Positions 51,653-59,844 of a stretch of DNA of 64,000 bases are shown here, piece after piece. The position numbers and the translations under genes are program-made. Source of the DNA: Sphingopyxis sp. JAI108 (GTDB lineage Bacteria; Pseudomonadota; Alphaproteobacteria; Sphingomonadales; Sphingomonadaceae); assembly GCF_013410105.1 (NCBI RefSeq), contig NZ_JACCCJ010000001.1:1426001-1490000 (forward strand), read 5' to 3'. Positions within the stretch are counted from its first letter, which is position 1; every line of letters begins with the position of its first letter. Below the pieces are notes generated by a model. The model saw only the letters and a list, made by a program, of their open reading frames with translations. It made no database searches and had not been told where the DNA came from.

Positions 51653-52278
51653 GCCGGATCTGGGACATTTCGCAGCCGCTCCACGCCGCTGTGCCGGTGT
51701 GGCCGGGCGAGCCGGCCTTCGCGCTCCACAGCCATGCGGTGATCGGCGAAGGCTGCCCGGTCAACGTCGGGGGCATGTTCACGCCGCTGCACGCCGGGAC
51801 GCATGGCGATGCGCCGCTGCACTATGCCAATGACGGCGCGTCGTCGGCCGACTGCGATCTGGGTGCCTATATCGGGCCGTGCGTGCTGCTCGACATGCGC
51901 CATGCGCGCGGGCGGGTCGAGATTGCGGATGTGGACTGGACCGCGATCGAAGGCGCCGAGCGTGTGCTGCTGCGGACCTACGAACATTTTCCGCACGATC
52001 GATGGGATAGCGATTTCACCGCCATCGCCAACGATGTGATCGCGAGGCTCGGCGCAATGGGCGTGCGCCTGATCGGCACCGATGCGGCGTCGCTCGACCC
52101 CGAACAGTCGAAGACGCTCGACGCGCATCAGGCGGTGAAGGCGGCCGACATGCGGATATTGGAGGGGCTGGTGCTCGATGACGTGCCGTCCGGCCGGTAC
52201 GAACTTGTTGCGCTGCCGCTGCGCATCGTCGGCGCCGATGCCAGCCCGGTGCGCGCCATCCTGAGGGAAATCGCATGA
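51649..52278 (+). CDS. kynB: kynurenine formamidase (arylformamidase)
   Basis: Metal-dependent cyclase-family formamidase, 209 aa, removing formate from N-formylkynurenine. The signature HAGTHGDAPLHY supplies metal-binding His and Asp, and the opening WDISQPLHAAVPVWPGEPAF is typical of KynB. RLIGTDAASLDPEQSKTLDAHQ near the middle is also conserved. Overlaps kynA and kynU by 4 nt each. Confidence 0.95.
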   Translation: MSRIWDISQPLHAAVPVWPGEPAFALHSHAVIGEGCPVNVGGMFTPLHAGTHGDAPLHYANDGASSADCDLGAYIGPCVLLDMRHARGRVEIADVDWTAIEGAERVLLRTYEHFPHDRWDSDFTAIANDVIARLGAMGVRLIGTDAASLDPEQSKTLDAHQAVKAADMRILEGLVLDDVPSGRYELVALPLRIVGADASPVRAILREIA

Positions 52279-53516
52279 CCGACACGATGACCGTCACCGA
52301 TGTGCAGGCGCTCGATGCTTCGGATCCGCTCGCCCATTTTCGCGAGCGTTTCCATCTGCGCAAGGGGATGATCTATCTCGACGGCAATTCGCTCGGCGCG
52401 CTGCCCAAAGCGACGAGCGACCGGCTGGCGGGGGTGATCGGCGAAGAATGGGGCGAGGGGCTGATTACCTCGTGGCTCGAAGCCTTATGGTCGACCGCGC
52501 CGCGGCGCATCGGCGACAAGATCGGCCGGCTGATCGGCGCCAACCCCGGCGAGATCGTCGCGACCGATTCGACTTCCATCAATATCTTCAAGGCGTTGAC
52601 GGCCGCCCTTTCGTTGCGGCGTGAACGGACGGTGATCCTGTCCGAAGCGACCAATTTCCCAACCGACGTCTATATGATGCAGGGCATCGAGGCCTTTTCG
52701 GGCGGACGCGTCAAGGCGGCGACCGTCGCGCCCGACGATATCGTCGAGGCGCTGAACGACGATGTCGCGGTGCTGCTGCTGACGCAGGTGCATTACAAGT
52801 CGGGCCGCGTTCGCGACATGGCGGCGATCACGCGCGCCGCGCACGATGCTGGCGCGCTCGTCGTCTGGGACCTGAGCCACAGCGCGGGCGCGATCCCGGT
52901 CGACCTCAACGGCGCAAACGCCGATTTTGCTATTGGCTGCGGCTATAAATTCCTCAACGGCGGGCCCGGCGCGCCCGCCTATCTGTTCGCCGCAGCGCGG
53001 CATCATGCTGCCACGCCCGTGCTGTCGGGCTGGTTCGGCCACGCGCGGCCCTTCGCTTTCGAGGAGGATTATGATCCTGCCGCCGGGATCGAGCGCTTCC
53101 AGTGCGGGACGCCGCCGGTGCTCGGCCTGTCGGCGCTCGAGGTCGGCGTCGACCTGATGCTCGAAGCCGATATGGCCGAAATCCGCCGCAAGTCGCTCGC
53201 GCTCGGCGACCTGTTCATCGAGCAGATGCGGCCTCTGTGCGAAGCCTATGGTTTCGAACTGATCAGCCCGGAGGACCATGCGACGCGCGGCAGTCAGGTC
53301 GCCTATGCGCACCCGCAGGGCTATCAGATCGTGCAGGCGCTCAAGGAATATGACGTCATCGCCGACTTCCGCGCGCCCGACATTTTGCGCTTCGGACTGA
53401 CGCCGCTTTACCTGCGTTATTGCGACATCGTCGAAACGGTCGATCGGCTCGAAACAGTCTGCGCGACGCGCGCATGGGACAAACCGCAATATCACCAGCG
53501 GGCGGCGGTGACATGA
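52275..53516 (+). CDS. kynU: kynureninase
   Basis: PLP enzyme of 413 aa cleaving kynurenine to anthranilate and alanine; in the pathway proposed here it would act on 5-hydroxykynurenine and give 5-hydroxyanthranilate. Visible hallmarks: YLDGNSLGALPKA near the N-terminus, VVWDLSHSAGAIPVDL with the PLP-ring Asp, and the Schiff-base Lys in IGCGYKFLNGGPGAPA. The C-terminal FRAPDILRFGLTPLYLRY completes the fold. Overlaps kynB and the nitrilase gene. Confidence 0.96.
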   Translation: MTDTMTVTDVQALDASDPLAHFRERFHLRKGMIYLDGNSLGALPKATSDRLAGVIGEEWGEGLITSWLEALWSTAPRRIGDKIGRLIGANPGEIVATDSTSINIFKALTAALSLRRERTVILSEATNFPTDVYMMQGIEAFSGGRVKAATVAPDDIVEALNDDVAVLLLTQVHYKSGRVRDMAAITRAAHDAGALVVWDLSHSAGAIPVDLNGANADFAIGCGYKFLNGGPGAPAYLFAAARHHAATPVLSGWFGHARPFAFEEDYDPAAGIERFQCGTPPVLGLSALEVGVDLMLEADMAEIRRKSLALGDLFIEQMRPLCEAYGFELISPEDHATRGSQVAYAHPQGYQIVQALKEYDVIADFRAPDILRFGLTPLYLRYCDIVETVDRLETVCATRAWDKPQYHQRAAVT

Positions 53517-54529
53517 GCGACGTGTCGGCGCCCCTCCTGCCCAGGTCGCGCGTCGCCGCGGTGCAGGCCGCGCCGGTCTTCCTCGACCCGGCGGCGACGA
53601 TCGACAAGGCGTGCGCGCTGATCGCCGAGGCGGGCGTCAATGGCGCGCAGCTGGTCGCCTTTCCGGAGGTGTTCGTCGCCGCCTATCCCTACTGGAACTG
53701 GCTGATGACGCCGATCGAGGGCGCCGAGTGGCACGAGCGGCTGTACCGCGCGTCGCTCCTGATTGACGGCCCCGAGGTTGCCGCGCTGTGCGCCGCCGCG
53801 CGCGACCATGGCTGCACCGTCGTGATCGGGATCAACGAACGCGACCCGGTCAGCGTCGGCACGCTCTACAACGCGAACCTCATTATCGGCGCCGACGGTA
53901 GCCTGCTCGGACGCCACCGCAAGCTGGTGCCGACCTGGGCCGAGAAGCTGACCTGGGCGGGCGGCGACGGCAGCTCGATCCGCGTCTATGACACGCCGGT
54001 CGGGCCGCTCGGCACGCTTGCATGCGGCGAGAATACCAATACGCTCGCGCGCTTCGCGCTGCTGTCACAGGGCGAGCTCGTCCATGTCGCCAATTATATC
54101 GCGCTCCCCGTTGCGCCCGCGTCGTACAATATGGCCGAGGCGATCAAGATCCGCGCGACCGCGCACAGTTTCGAGGGCAAGGTCTTCACGATCGTCGCCT
54201 GCTCGACGGTGAGCGAGGAGATCGTCGCCGCGATGAGCGCCGACCGCCCGCAGAACCGCGATCTGCTCTCGCGCCCGAACAGCGCCTGGTCGGGCGTGAT
54301 CGATCCGCACGGCAATCTGGTCGGCGACGCGCTGATCGACGTCGAGGGCATCGTCTATGCCGACATCGACCTGGGCGAATGCATAAGGCCCAAGCTGATG
54401 CACGACATCATCGGCGGCTATAATCGCTTCGACATCTTCAACCTGACGGTCGACCGGACGCCCCGCGCGTCGGCCCTGTTCATCGACGAGCCCCAGCCCG
54501 CCGATGCCGACGAGGAGACGCCGCCATGA
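53513..54529 (+). CDS. nitrilase-superfamily carbon-nitrogen hydrolase (proposed maleamate amidohydrolase)
   Basis: A 338-aa enzyme with the Glu-Lys-Cys triad: Glu in VAFPEVFVAAYP, Lys in RHRKLVPTWAEK and Cys in LACGENTNTLARF. The CGENTN box and YPYWNW place it near true nitrilases rather than the N-carbamoylputrescine amidase encoded at 58897. The operon has no obvious nitrile, but the proposed ring cleavage of an aminated substrate yields an amide (maleamylpyruvate, then maleamate), which a member of this superfamily could hydrolyse. This role is inference; a nitrile substrate such as indoleacetonitrile is the main alternative. Start overlaps kynU by 4 nt. Confidence 0.85.
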   Translation: MSDVSAPLLPRSRVAAVQAAPVFLDPAATIDKACALIAEAGVNGAQLVAFPEVFVAAYPYWNWLMTPIEGAEWHERLYRASLLIDGPEVAALCAAARDHGCTVVIGINERDPVSVGTLYNANLIIGADGSLLGRHRKLVPTWAEKLTWAGGDGSSIRVYDTPVGPLGTLACGENTNTLARFALLSQGELVHVANYIALPVAPASYNMAEAIKIRATAHSFEGKVFTIVACSTVSEEIVAAMSADRPQNRDLLSRPNSAWSGVIDPHGNLVGDALIDVEGIVYADIDLGECIRPKLMHDIIGGYNRFDIFNLTVDRTPRASALFIDEPQPADADEETPP

Positions 54530-55660
54530 CAGGCAATAGCACGATGATCGACCCGCGCGACGATGTGCTCGGACGGTCGCGCGTCACCGATACCCCTGAA
54601 CTCGAAGCCTTTTATCAAGAGCTTGCCGCGCGCAATGCCGGCGCCTTCTGGAAGTGCGCCAATGCGATCGAGCCGTGGGAGCCCGAAACGCGCTATCGCC
54701 CGACGCTCTGGCGCTATTCCGAGATGCGCGACATGTGCCTCCGCGCGCTCGATCTGGTGAAGCCCGAGGAAGCGGGGCGCCGCGTCGTGACCCTGCTCAA
54801 CGACAGCGACGCGGGGCGCGAGAATGTCGCGGTATGCGGCTGGCTGTTCAGTGGCATGCAGGCGATGCGTCCCGGCGAGATCACCCCCGCGCACCGCCAC
54901 ACCGCCTCGGCGCACCGCTTCATCATGGAGGGGAAGGGCGCCTATACCGTCGTCGATGGCCATCACATCACGCTCGGCGCCAACGACTATGTGCTGACGC
55001 CGGGCGGCTGCTGGCACGACCATGGCGTCGTTGCCGACGGCGAAGTGTCGATCTGGCAGGACGGGCTCGACATTCCGCTGATGAACAGCCTCGAGACCAA
55101 TTTCTACGCGGTTTATGACCAGCCCGCACAGGCGGCGGCGTTTCCGACTGACGATTTGCCACTGACCTATGGCGGGGGGGGCGCTGCGGCCCGAAGGCAT
55201 CGGTGCATGGGAAAAGCCTTATTCGCCGGTGATGGTCTATCGCTGGGACGCGACGCGTGACGCCTTGTGGAACCTCGCGAAAGTGTCCGACGGGTCGCCC
55301 TTCGACGGGCATATGGTGCGTTACTCGAACCCGCTGACCGGCGGTTGGGCGCTGCAGACGATGGGCGCGCATATGCAGATGCTGAAGCCCGGTTTTCGCG
55401 GGCTTGCGCACCGCCACACCGGCAATGTCGTCTATAATGTCGCGGGCGGCCGCGGCTATTCGATCATCGGCGGCGAGCGCTTCGACTGGGGCACGCACGA
55501 CATTTTCTGCGTTCCCGCGTGGGTGTGGCACGAGCATGTCAATCTCGACGCGTCCGAAGAGGCCTTCCTTTTCTCGTTCAACGATTTCCCCGTGATGGAG
55601 GCGCTCGGCGTCCGGATCGAGGAAGCCTATCCCGACCATGGCGGCCACCAGCCCGCCTGA
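54526..55660 (+). pseudogene. gentisate 1,2-dioxygenase-like cupin dioxygenase (proposed 5-hydroxyanthranilate dioxygenase), split by a frameshift
   Basis: Two adjacent frames (54526-55260 and 55169-55660) together encode one bicupin ring-cleavage dioxygenase of about 377 aa. The first half holds the Fe ligands in PAHRHTASAHRFI and CWHDHG; the second holds the C-terminal cupin (LAHRHTGNVVYNV, WVWHEHVN). Reading passes from frame 1 to frame 2 in a run of eight G (55174-55181); with seven G it would read PLTYGGGALRPEG without a break. Gentisate dioxygenases cleave between the carboxyl- and hydroxyl-bearing carbons; with 2-amino-5-hydroxybenzoate the product would be the amide maleamylpyruvate. 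The break may be a true mutation, phase variation or an assembly error. A usable ATG at 55169 starts the second half. Confidence 0.85.
55174..55181. other. G8 homopolymer at the frameshift
   Basis: Eight consecutive G inside the dioxygenase gene, exactly where the reading frame shifts. One G fewer restores an uninterrupted gene. Such runs are prone both to slipped-strand change and to sequencing or assembly error. Confidence 0.9.
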
Positions 55661-55682
55661 CTTGCAGCAGACAGGACTATTT

Positions 55683-56591
55683 ATGCGCTTCGTGACATAT
55701 CGCACGGTGGAGACCGAGCCCCGGCTCGGCCTTCTCCATGGCGGCCTCGTGATCGACGTCGAATATTTCGGCGACGCGATCGGGCAGGATTTGCCCTCGA
55801 CGATGCTCGATTTCATCGACCTGGGGCCCGTCGCGCTGCGCTTCCTGCAGGAAGCCGTCGCGTCGGCGACGACCGCCGACCTCATCGGCACCTCGCTGCC
55901 CGAGGGCAATGTCACCCTGCTCGCACCGATCCCTCGCCCGCGCAAGAATATCTTCGGAATCGGTCTGAACTATACTGAGCATGTTGCTGAATCTGCGCGC
56001 AGTCTCGACACGTCGAACGAGCTGCCGCAGCAGCCGGTGATCTTCTCGAAGCCGCCGACCGCAGTCGTCGCGTGGAACGATCCGATCCGGCACAATGCGA
56101 AGGTGACGCAGCAACTCGACTGGGAAACCGAGCTGGCAGTGATCATCGGCAGCACGGCGCGTGACGTCGCCGAAGCCGACGCGCTGGACCATGTGTTCGG
56201 CTATACGGTGATCAACGACGTCTCAGCGCGCGACTGCCGCCGCGCCGGGCAATGGATCGTGTCGAAGGGCCAGGACAGCTTTGCGCCGATGGGGCCGTGC
56301 ATCGTCACCGCCGACGAAATCGGCGACCCGCATAATCTCAATATCCTCACCCATGTGAACGGGGTGGAAAAGCAGAACAGCAACACGCGCTTCATGCTGT
56401 TCAATATCAATCAGTTGATCTCCGATATTTCGAGCGTGATGACGCTCGAACCTGGCGACATTATCGCGACCGGAACCCCAGCCGGGGTCGGCGCGGGGCG
56501 CGATCCGCAGGAGTTCATGTGGCCGGGTGACGTCGTCGAATGCACCGTCGAGGGCATCGGCACGCTCCGCAACCCGATCGTCGCGGTCTAA
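55683..56591 (+). CDS. fumarylacetoacetate hydrolase family protein (proposed maleamyl-/maleylpyruvate hydrolase)
   Basis: A 302-aa FAH-fold C-C hydrolase. Metal-binding acidic residues appear in LDWETELAVIIG, with GYTVINDVSARDCRR and PGDIIATGTPAGVGAGR as family signatures; FGIGLNYTEH opens the catalytic domain. Such enzymes cleave acylpyruvates to an acid and pyruvate. Located after a gentisate-dioxygenase-like gene, it should split the ring-fission product into a C4 acid (maleamate or maleate) and pyruvate. ATG 55683 chosen 22 nt after the dioxygenase stop; a 5' open extension is not coding. Confidence 0.92.
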   Translation: MRFVTYRTVETEPRLGLLHGGLVIDVEYFGDAIGQDLPSTMLDFIDLGPVALRFLQEAVASATTADLIGTSLPEGNVTLLAPIPRPRKNIFGIGLNYTEHVAESARSLDTSNELPQQPVIFSKPPTAVVAWNDPIRHNAKVTQQLDWETELAVIIGSTARDVAEADALDHVFGYTVINDVSARDCRRAGQWIVSKGQDSFAPMGPCIVTADEIGDPHNLNILTHVNGVEKQNSNTRFMLFNINQLISDISSVMTLEPGDIIATGTPAGVGAGRDPQEFMWPGDVVECTVEGIGTLRNPIVAV

Positions 56592-56601
56592 GGCGCCCAC
56601 G

Positions 56602-57354
56602 ATGACCCGACCCATCCGTATCGGGCAGATCGTGCCCAGTTCGAACGTCACGATGGAAACCGAAATTCCGGCGCTGCTCCGCGCGCGCGAGGCCATCGCG
56701 CCCGAACGCTTCACCTTCCATTCGTCGCGGATGCGGATGAAGCAGGTCACGAAAGAGGAACTCGCGGCGATGGACGCGGACTCCGACCGCTGCGCGCTCG
56801 AACTGTCCGACGCTGCGGTCGATGTGCTCGGCTATGCCTGCCTCGTCGCGATCATGAGCATGGGCGAGGGCTACCACCGGGTATCGGAGGCGCGGCTGCA
56901 CCAGCGCACGGTCGATAACGGCCACGCCGCGCCGGTCGTCACCAGCGCGGGTGCGCTGGTCGAGGGGCTCAAGACGTTGCACGCGAAGCGTATCGCGCTC
57001 GTCGCGCCCTATATGAAGCCGCTGACCGAGATGGTCGTCGGCTATATCGCGAAGGAGGGGGTCGAGGTCGCCGACTCGCTCGCGCTCGAAATTCCCGACA
57101 ACCTCGAGGTGGCGGCGCAGGATCCCGCGAATTTGCTCGACCATTACAAGCGGCTCGACCTTTCCGGGATCGACGCACTCGTTCTCTCGGCGTGCGTGCA
57201 GATGCCTTCGTTGCCGGCGGTGCAGAGGGTCGAGGACGCCATCGGCAAACCCGTGATATCGGCGGCGATTTGCACGGCGCACCAGATGCTCGCGCGGCTT
57301 GGGCTTTCGACGCGGGTTCCGGGCGCCGGCGCGCTGCTTTCCGGCCGTTATTGA
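56602..57354 (+). CDS. maleate isomerase (maleate cis-trans isomerase)
   Basis: A 250-aa member of the Asp/Glu racemase superfamily. The opening IRIGQIVPSSNVTMETEIPA is typical of maleate isomerases such as NicE. Both catalytic cysteines are in place: VLGYACLVAIM and VLSACVQMPSLPA. It converts maleate to fumarate without a cofactor, feeding the TCA cycle. Last gene of the tryptophan operon, 10 nt after the hydrolase gene. Its presence is the strongest sign that the operon ends in maleate, i.e. that a gentisate-type cleavage occurs upstream. Confidence 0.92.
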   Translation: MTRPIRIGQIVPSSNVTMETEIPALLRAREAIAPERFTFHSSRMRMKQVTKEELAAMDADSDRCALELSDAAVDVLGYACLVAIMSMGEGYHRVSEARLHQRTVDNGHAAPVVTSAGALVEGLKTLHAKRIALVAPYMKPLTEMVVGYIAKEGVEVADSLALEIPDNLEVAAQDPANLLDHYKRLDLSGIDALVLSACVQMPSLPAVQRVEDAIGKPVISAAICTAHQMLARLGLSTRVPGAGALLSGRY

Positions 57355-57603
57355 GCCGATACCGATCCTGCCAATCTGGCGCTTAATTCCGCAATCGCGC
57401 CGCCGTAAATTATGCAAAATGCGACATTCACCCCCAACGAGTGCGCGCGTTTTTCCGGACCTTGCCGATGATAATGTTAACTATGATCCGCAACATGATT
57501 GAATTGTAAGACTAATTCTAGTATTTTGATGACGTGGGGATTGTGTATTTGCAGTATAGACAAACACTTATGCTTGTTTTGCTGCTTCGATAAGGTGGAC
57601 GGC
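57355..57603. other. AT-rich intergenic region before the PilZ gene
   Basis: 249 nt without a credible gene. It is clearly more AT-rich than its surroundings (about 57460-57590) and must hold the end of the tryptophan operon and the PilZ promoter. No hairpin terminator or firm promoter could be assigned. Confidence 0.5.
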
Positions 57604-58227
57604 ATGAACCAGCATCGCTTCTCGGATCCGGCAGAGGAGCGGGATATCGCCGCCGCCGCCGATCGCCGCGAAGGCGATCGCTATCGCACGGTCTGGCGGA
57701 TCGCCAAGGTGATGCGCAACGGTGACGCGGGCTTGTGGCGGGTCCGCAATATTTCCGATCGCGGCATGATGCTCGCGGCCGACGTCCCGATCGCCGTCGG
57801 CGAAAAGCTGGAGGTTGCGCTTTCGGATACCGTTATGATCCGTGGGGAGGTCGTCTGGTCGGACGCGGGCCGATGCGGCGTTTCGTTCGACAAGGAAGTC
57901 GATGTCGCCGACGTGCTCAAGAAATTGGCGGCCGAACAGCGCGCCACCGGCTATCGCCAACCCCGCCTGCAGGTGCACACGAAGGCGCAGGCGGTGACCG
58001 ACGAAGGCGCGGCGACCGATATCGAACTGGTGGACCTGTCGCAGAATGGCGCCGGTTTCGTCCACGACGGGCATCTCGAGGTCGGCAAGGAATTCAACCT
58101 AGTGCTCGCGGGCGACGTCAAGCGCCGTGCGATCGTGCGCTGGTCGCGCGGCGGGCGCGGTGGCCTGTGGCTGACGCAGCCGCTCGACCGTGCCGACCTT
58201 GAAAGCATCCGCCGCTTCGAAAGCTGA
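57604..58227 (+). CDS. tandem PilZ-domain protein (c-di-GMP effector candidate)
   Basis: A 207-aa protein with two PilZ domains. The first (about 15-105) has the arginine switch ADRREGDRYRT and the box NISDRGMML; the second (about 115-205) has DLSQNGAGFVH and RRAIVRWSRGG, with a weaker Arg motif. The first domain therefore should bind cyclic di-GMP; the second may be degenerate. No output domain is fused. Start ATG 57604 follows AAGGTGG; an upstream ATG at 57499 would add a Cys-rich stretch that looks non-coding. Confidence 0.85.
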   Translation: MNQHRFSDPAEERDIAAAADRREGDRYRTVWRIAKVMRNGDAGLWRVRNISDRGMMLAADVPIAVGEKLEVALSDTVMIRGEVVWSDAGRCGVSFDKEVDVADVLKKLAAEQRATGYRQPRLQVHTKAQAVTDEGAATDIELVDLSQNGAGFVHDGHLEVGKEFNLVLAGDVKRRAIVRWSRGGRGGLWLTQPLDRADLESIRRFES

Positions 58228-58229
58228 AG

Positions 58230-58874
58230 CTAGGCCGCGCTCCGCACGATCCTGGCCCATGGATTGAGGTCGGGTTCGGCGATCTTGACCAGCCTGTTGC
58301 GGTCGCGGTGCAGGAAGGGCTCGTCGCGGCCCTTCACCGTCAATGTCGTGTCGGACACATAGCTCCACGACCCATCGTCGTGGAAATCGACCGTCAGTTG
58401 ATAGGCGTCGGTGCGAAAGGCGAGGTCGAGAAAGCTCGTCGAACAGATGCCATATTCGGTTTGACCGCGTTCCGCCTTGACGACGAGGCGCTTGCTATCG
58501 GGCTCGGCGTGACCCGATGCGATGGCAATTTGTCCGCGCGGGATCGCCAGCGTTTGCAGGATCAGGCCGGTCGACGCCTCGTAAAGCCAGTAACCGACCT
58601 GGTCGTGGAAGCTGATATCCTCCTCGCGCGTGTTGACGTGCTGGTGATAGCGCAGGCCGTAGAAGAGTTGCGGTCCGTTCGCCTGCGGGTCGATCGGCTG
58701 CATCTCGATCCGCTCATAATATTGGCGCGTCTCGGGGCCGTCGGCCTTGGGGTTGATATCGACCCCGCGTTGCCCCTCCCAGATGCCCGCCAGCCGCCGC
58801 AGGGGGCCGAGATTGGCGAGCGTTTCGGGATCGACGTCCTCGGGCTCGGTGAAGATATCGTCGGGTATTTCCAT
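58230..58874 (-). CDS. heme-binding beta-barrel (nitrobindin / FABP-like) protein
   Basis: A 214-aa soluble protein with the nitrobindin/THAP4-like hallmark LRRLAGIWEGQRGVD near the N-terminus and alternating beta-strands thereafter (YYERIEMQPID, LFYGLRYHQHVN, HDQVGYWLYEASTG). Members bind heme or a hydrophobic ligand in a small beta-barrel; the proximal His cannot be pinned down here. It ends convergently with the PilZ gene and lies 22 nt downstream of aguB, so it may be cotranscribed with the agmatine genes. Confidence 0.75.
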   Translation of the reverse strand: MEIPDDIFTEPEDVDPETLANLGPLRRLAGIWEGQRGVDINPKADGPETRQYYERIEMQPIDPQANGPQLFYGLRYHQHVNTREEDISFHDQVGYWLYEASTGLILQTLAIPRGQIAIASGHAEPDSKRLVVKAERGQTEYGICSTSFLDLAFRTDAYQLTVDFHDDGSWSYVSDTTLTVKGRDEPFLHRDRNRLVKIAEPDLNPWARIVRSAA

Positions 58875-58896
58875 CGCTTTCCCCCTTCGACGGCGA

Positions 58897-59748
58897 TCAG
58901 ATGTCCTCGACCAGTCGCCCGTAAAGCTGCGGCCGGCGGTCGCGGAAGAAGCCCATGCCGGCGCGGTGTTTTGCGGCGCGGTCGAGATCGATCGTCTGGG
59001 TGAGCACACCCGTCTCGCTCGCGCCGAACGCCTGCGTCATGTCGCCCCATTCGTCGGTGATGAAGCTGTGGCCATAGAAATTGGCGTCGCCTTCGGTCCC
59101 GATGCGGTTCGCCGCGATCACCGGCATGCAGTTCGACACGCTGTGCCCCTGCATCGCGCGGCGCCACATGCGGCTGGTGTCGAGGTCGGCATCATAGGGT
59201 TCGCTGCCGATCGCGGTTGGATAGAAAAGCAGTTCGGCCCCCATCAGCGCCATCGCGCGCGCGCATTCGGGATACCATTGGTCCCAGCAGACGCCGACGC
59301 CGATGCGCGTGCCGAACACGTCCCAGACCTTGAAGCCCGTGTTGCCGGGGCGGAAATAATATTTCTCTTCATATCCGGGTCCGTCGGGGATGTGACTCTT
59401 GCGATACGTCCCCATGATCGCTCCGTCGGGGCCGATCATCGCGAGCGTGTTGTAATAATGCGGCCCGTCCTTCTCGAAGAAACTCGTCGGGATCGCGACC
59501 TTCAGTTTGGTGGCGAGCGCCTGCATCGCGACGACGCTCGGATGCTCGGTCGTCGGGCGGGCGGTCGCGAACAGTTCCTCGTCCTCGACCTGGCAGAAAT
59601 AGGGGCCTTCGAAGAGTTCGGGCGGCAGGATGATTTGCGCGCCCTTGGCCGCCGCTTCCTCGACGAGCGCTGACACGGCCTCGATGTTGGGCTGGACGGG
59701 GCCGGGCAGGGGAAGCTGTAACGCGGCGACGGTGATGGTGCGGGTCAT
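58897..59748 (-). CDS. aguB: N-carbamoylputrescine amidase
   Basis: Nitrilase-superfamily enzyme of 283 aa hydrolysing N-carbamoylputrescine to putrescine, CO2 and ammonia. Triad: Glu in ILPPELFEGPYFC, Lys in YRKSHIPDGPGYEEKYYF and Cys in GVCWDQWYPECARAM, all diagnostic of AguB. Starts at ATG 59748 (MTRTITVAALQLPL). It follows aguA, completing the two-step agmatine to putrescine route. Confidence 0.95.
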   Translation of the reverse strand: MTRTITVAALQLPLPGPVQPNIEAVSALVEEAAAKGAQIILPPELFEGPYFCQVEDEELFATARPTTEHPSVVAMQALATKLKVAIPTSFFEKDGPHYYNTLAMIGPDGAIMGTYRKSHIPDGPGYEEKYYFRPGNTGFKVWDVFGTRIGVGVCWDQWYPECARAMALMGAELLFYPTAIGSEPYDADLDTSRMWRRAMQGHSVSNCMPVIAANRIGTEGDANFYGHSFITDEWGDMTQAFGASETGVLTQTIDLDRAAKHRAGMGFFRDRRPQLYGRLVEDI

Positions 59749-59803
59749 GGGGCTGGATATAAGCGAGCCCGCGCATCTTGCCAGAGCAAAAGCCCGCGAC
59801 CCG

Positions 59804-59839
59804 TTCACGTCATCCCGGCCTTCGCCGGGATGACGTGAA
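59804..59839. repeat. palindromic repeat between aguA and aguB
   Basis: TTCACGTCATCCCGG / CCGGGATGACGTGAA (15-bp perfect stem) with a 6-nt loop CCTTCG. It is a shorter relative of the element at 358-430, sharing the CGTCATCCCGG core. Translated, it yields the familiar VIPAKAGMT peptide. It lies in the 96-nt aguA-aguB gap and may affect the stoichiometry of the two messages. Confidence 0.8.
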
Positions 59840-59844
59840 GAAGA

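Noticed and set aside
49878..53516. Reading the kynurenine genes as an ordinary anthranilate pathway with an unrelated phhA in front
   Set aside because: It would leave the dioxygenase, FAH hydrolase, nitrilase and maleate isomerase unexplained although they are in the same tightly coupled operon, and no anthranilate dioxygenase is present. It remains the null hypothesis to test against.
54526..55660. Two separate single-cupin proteins
   Set aside because: The halves are consecutive parts of one gentisate-dioxygenase-like sequence and meet in a G8 run; single-base correction yields a continuous protein.
49878..57354. Horizontal transfer of the tryptophan operon
   Set aside because: Codon use and GC look like the neighbourhood, and no tRNA, integrase or insertion sequence flanks it; only the AT-rich stretch after 57355 hints at a junction.
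57499..57603. Upstream start for the PilZ protein
   Set aside because: The extra 35 residues are Cys-rich and derived from AT-rich DNA unlike the coding style here; the ATG at 57604 has a ribosome site and starts just before the first PilZ domain.
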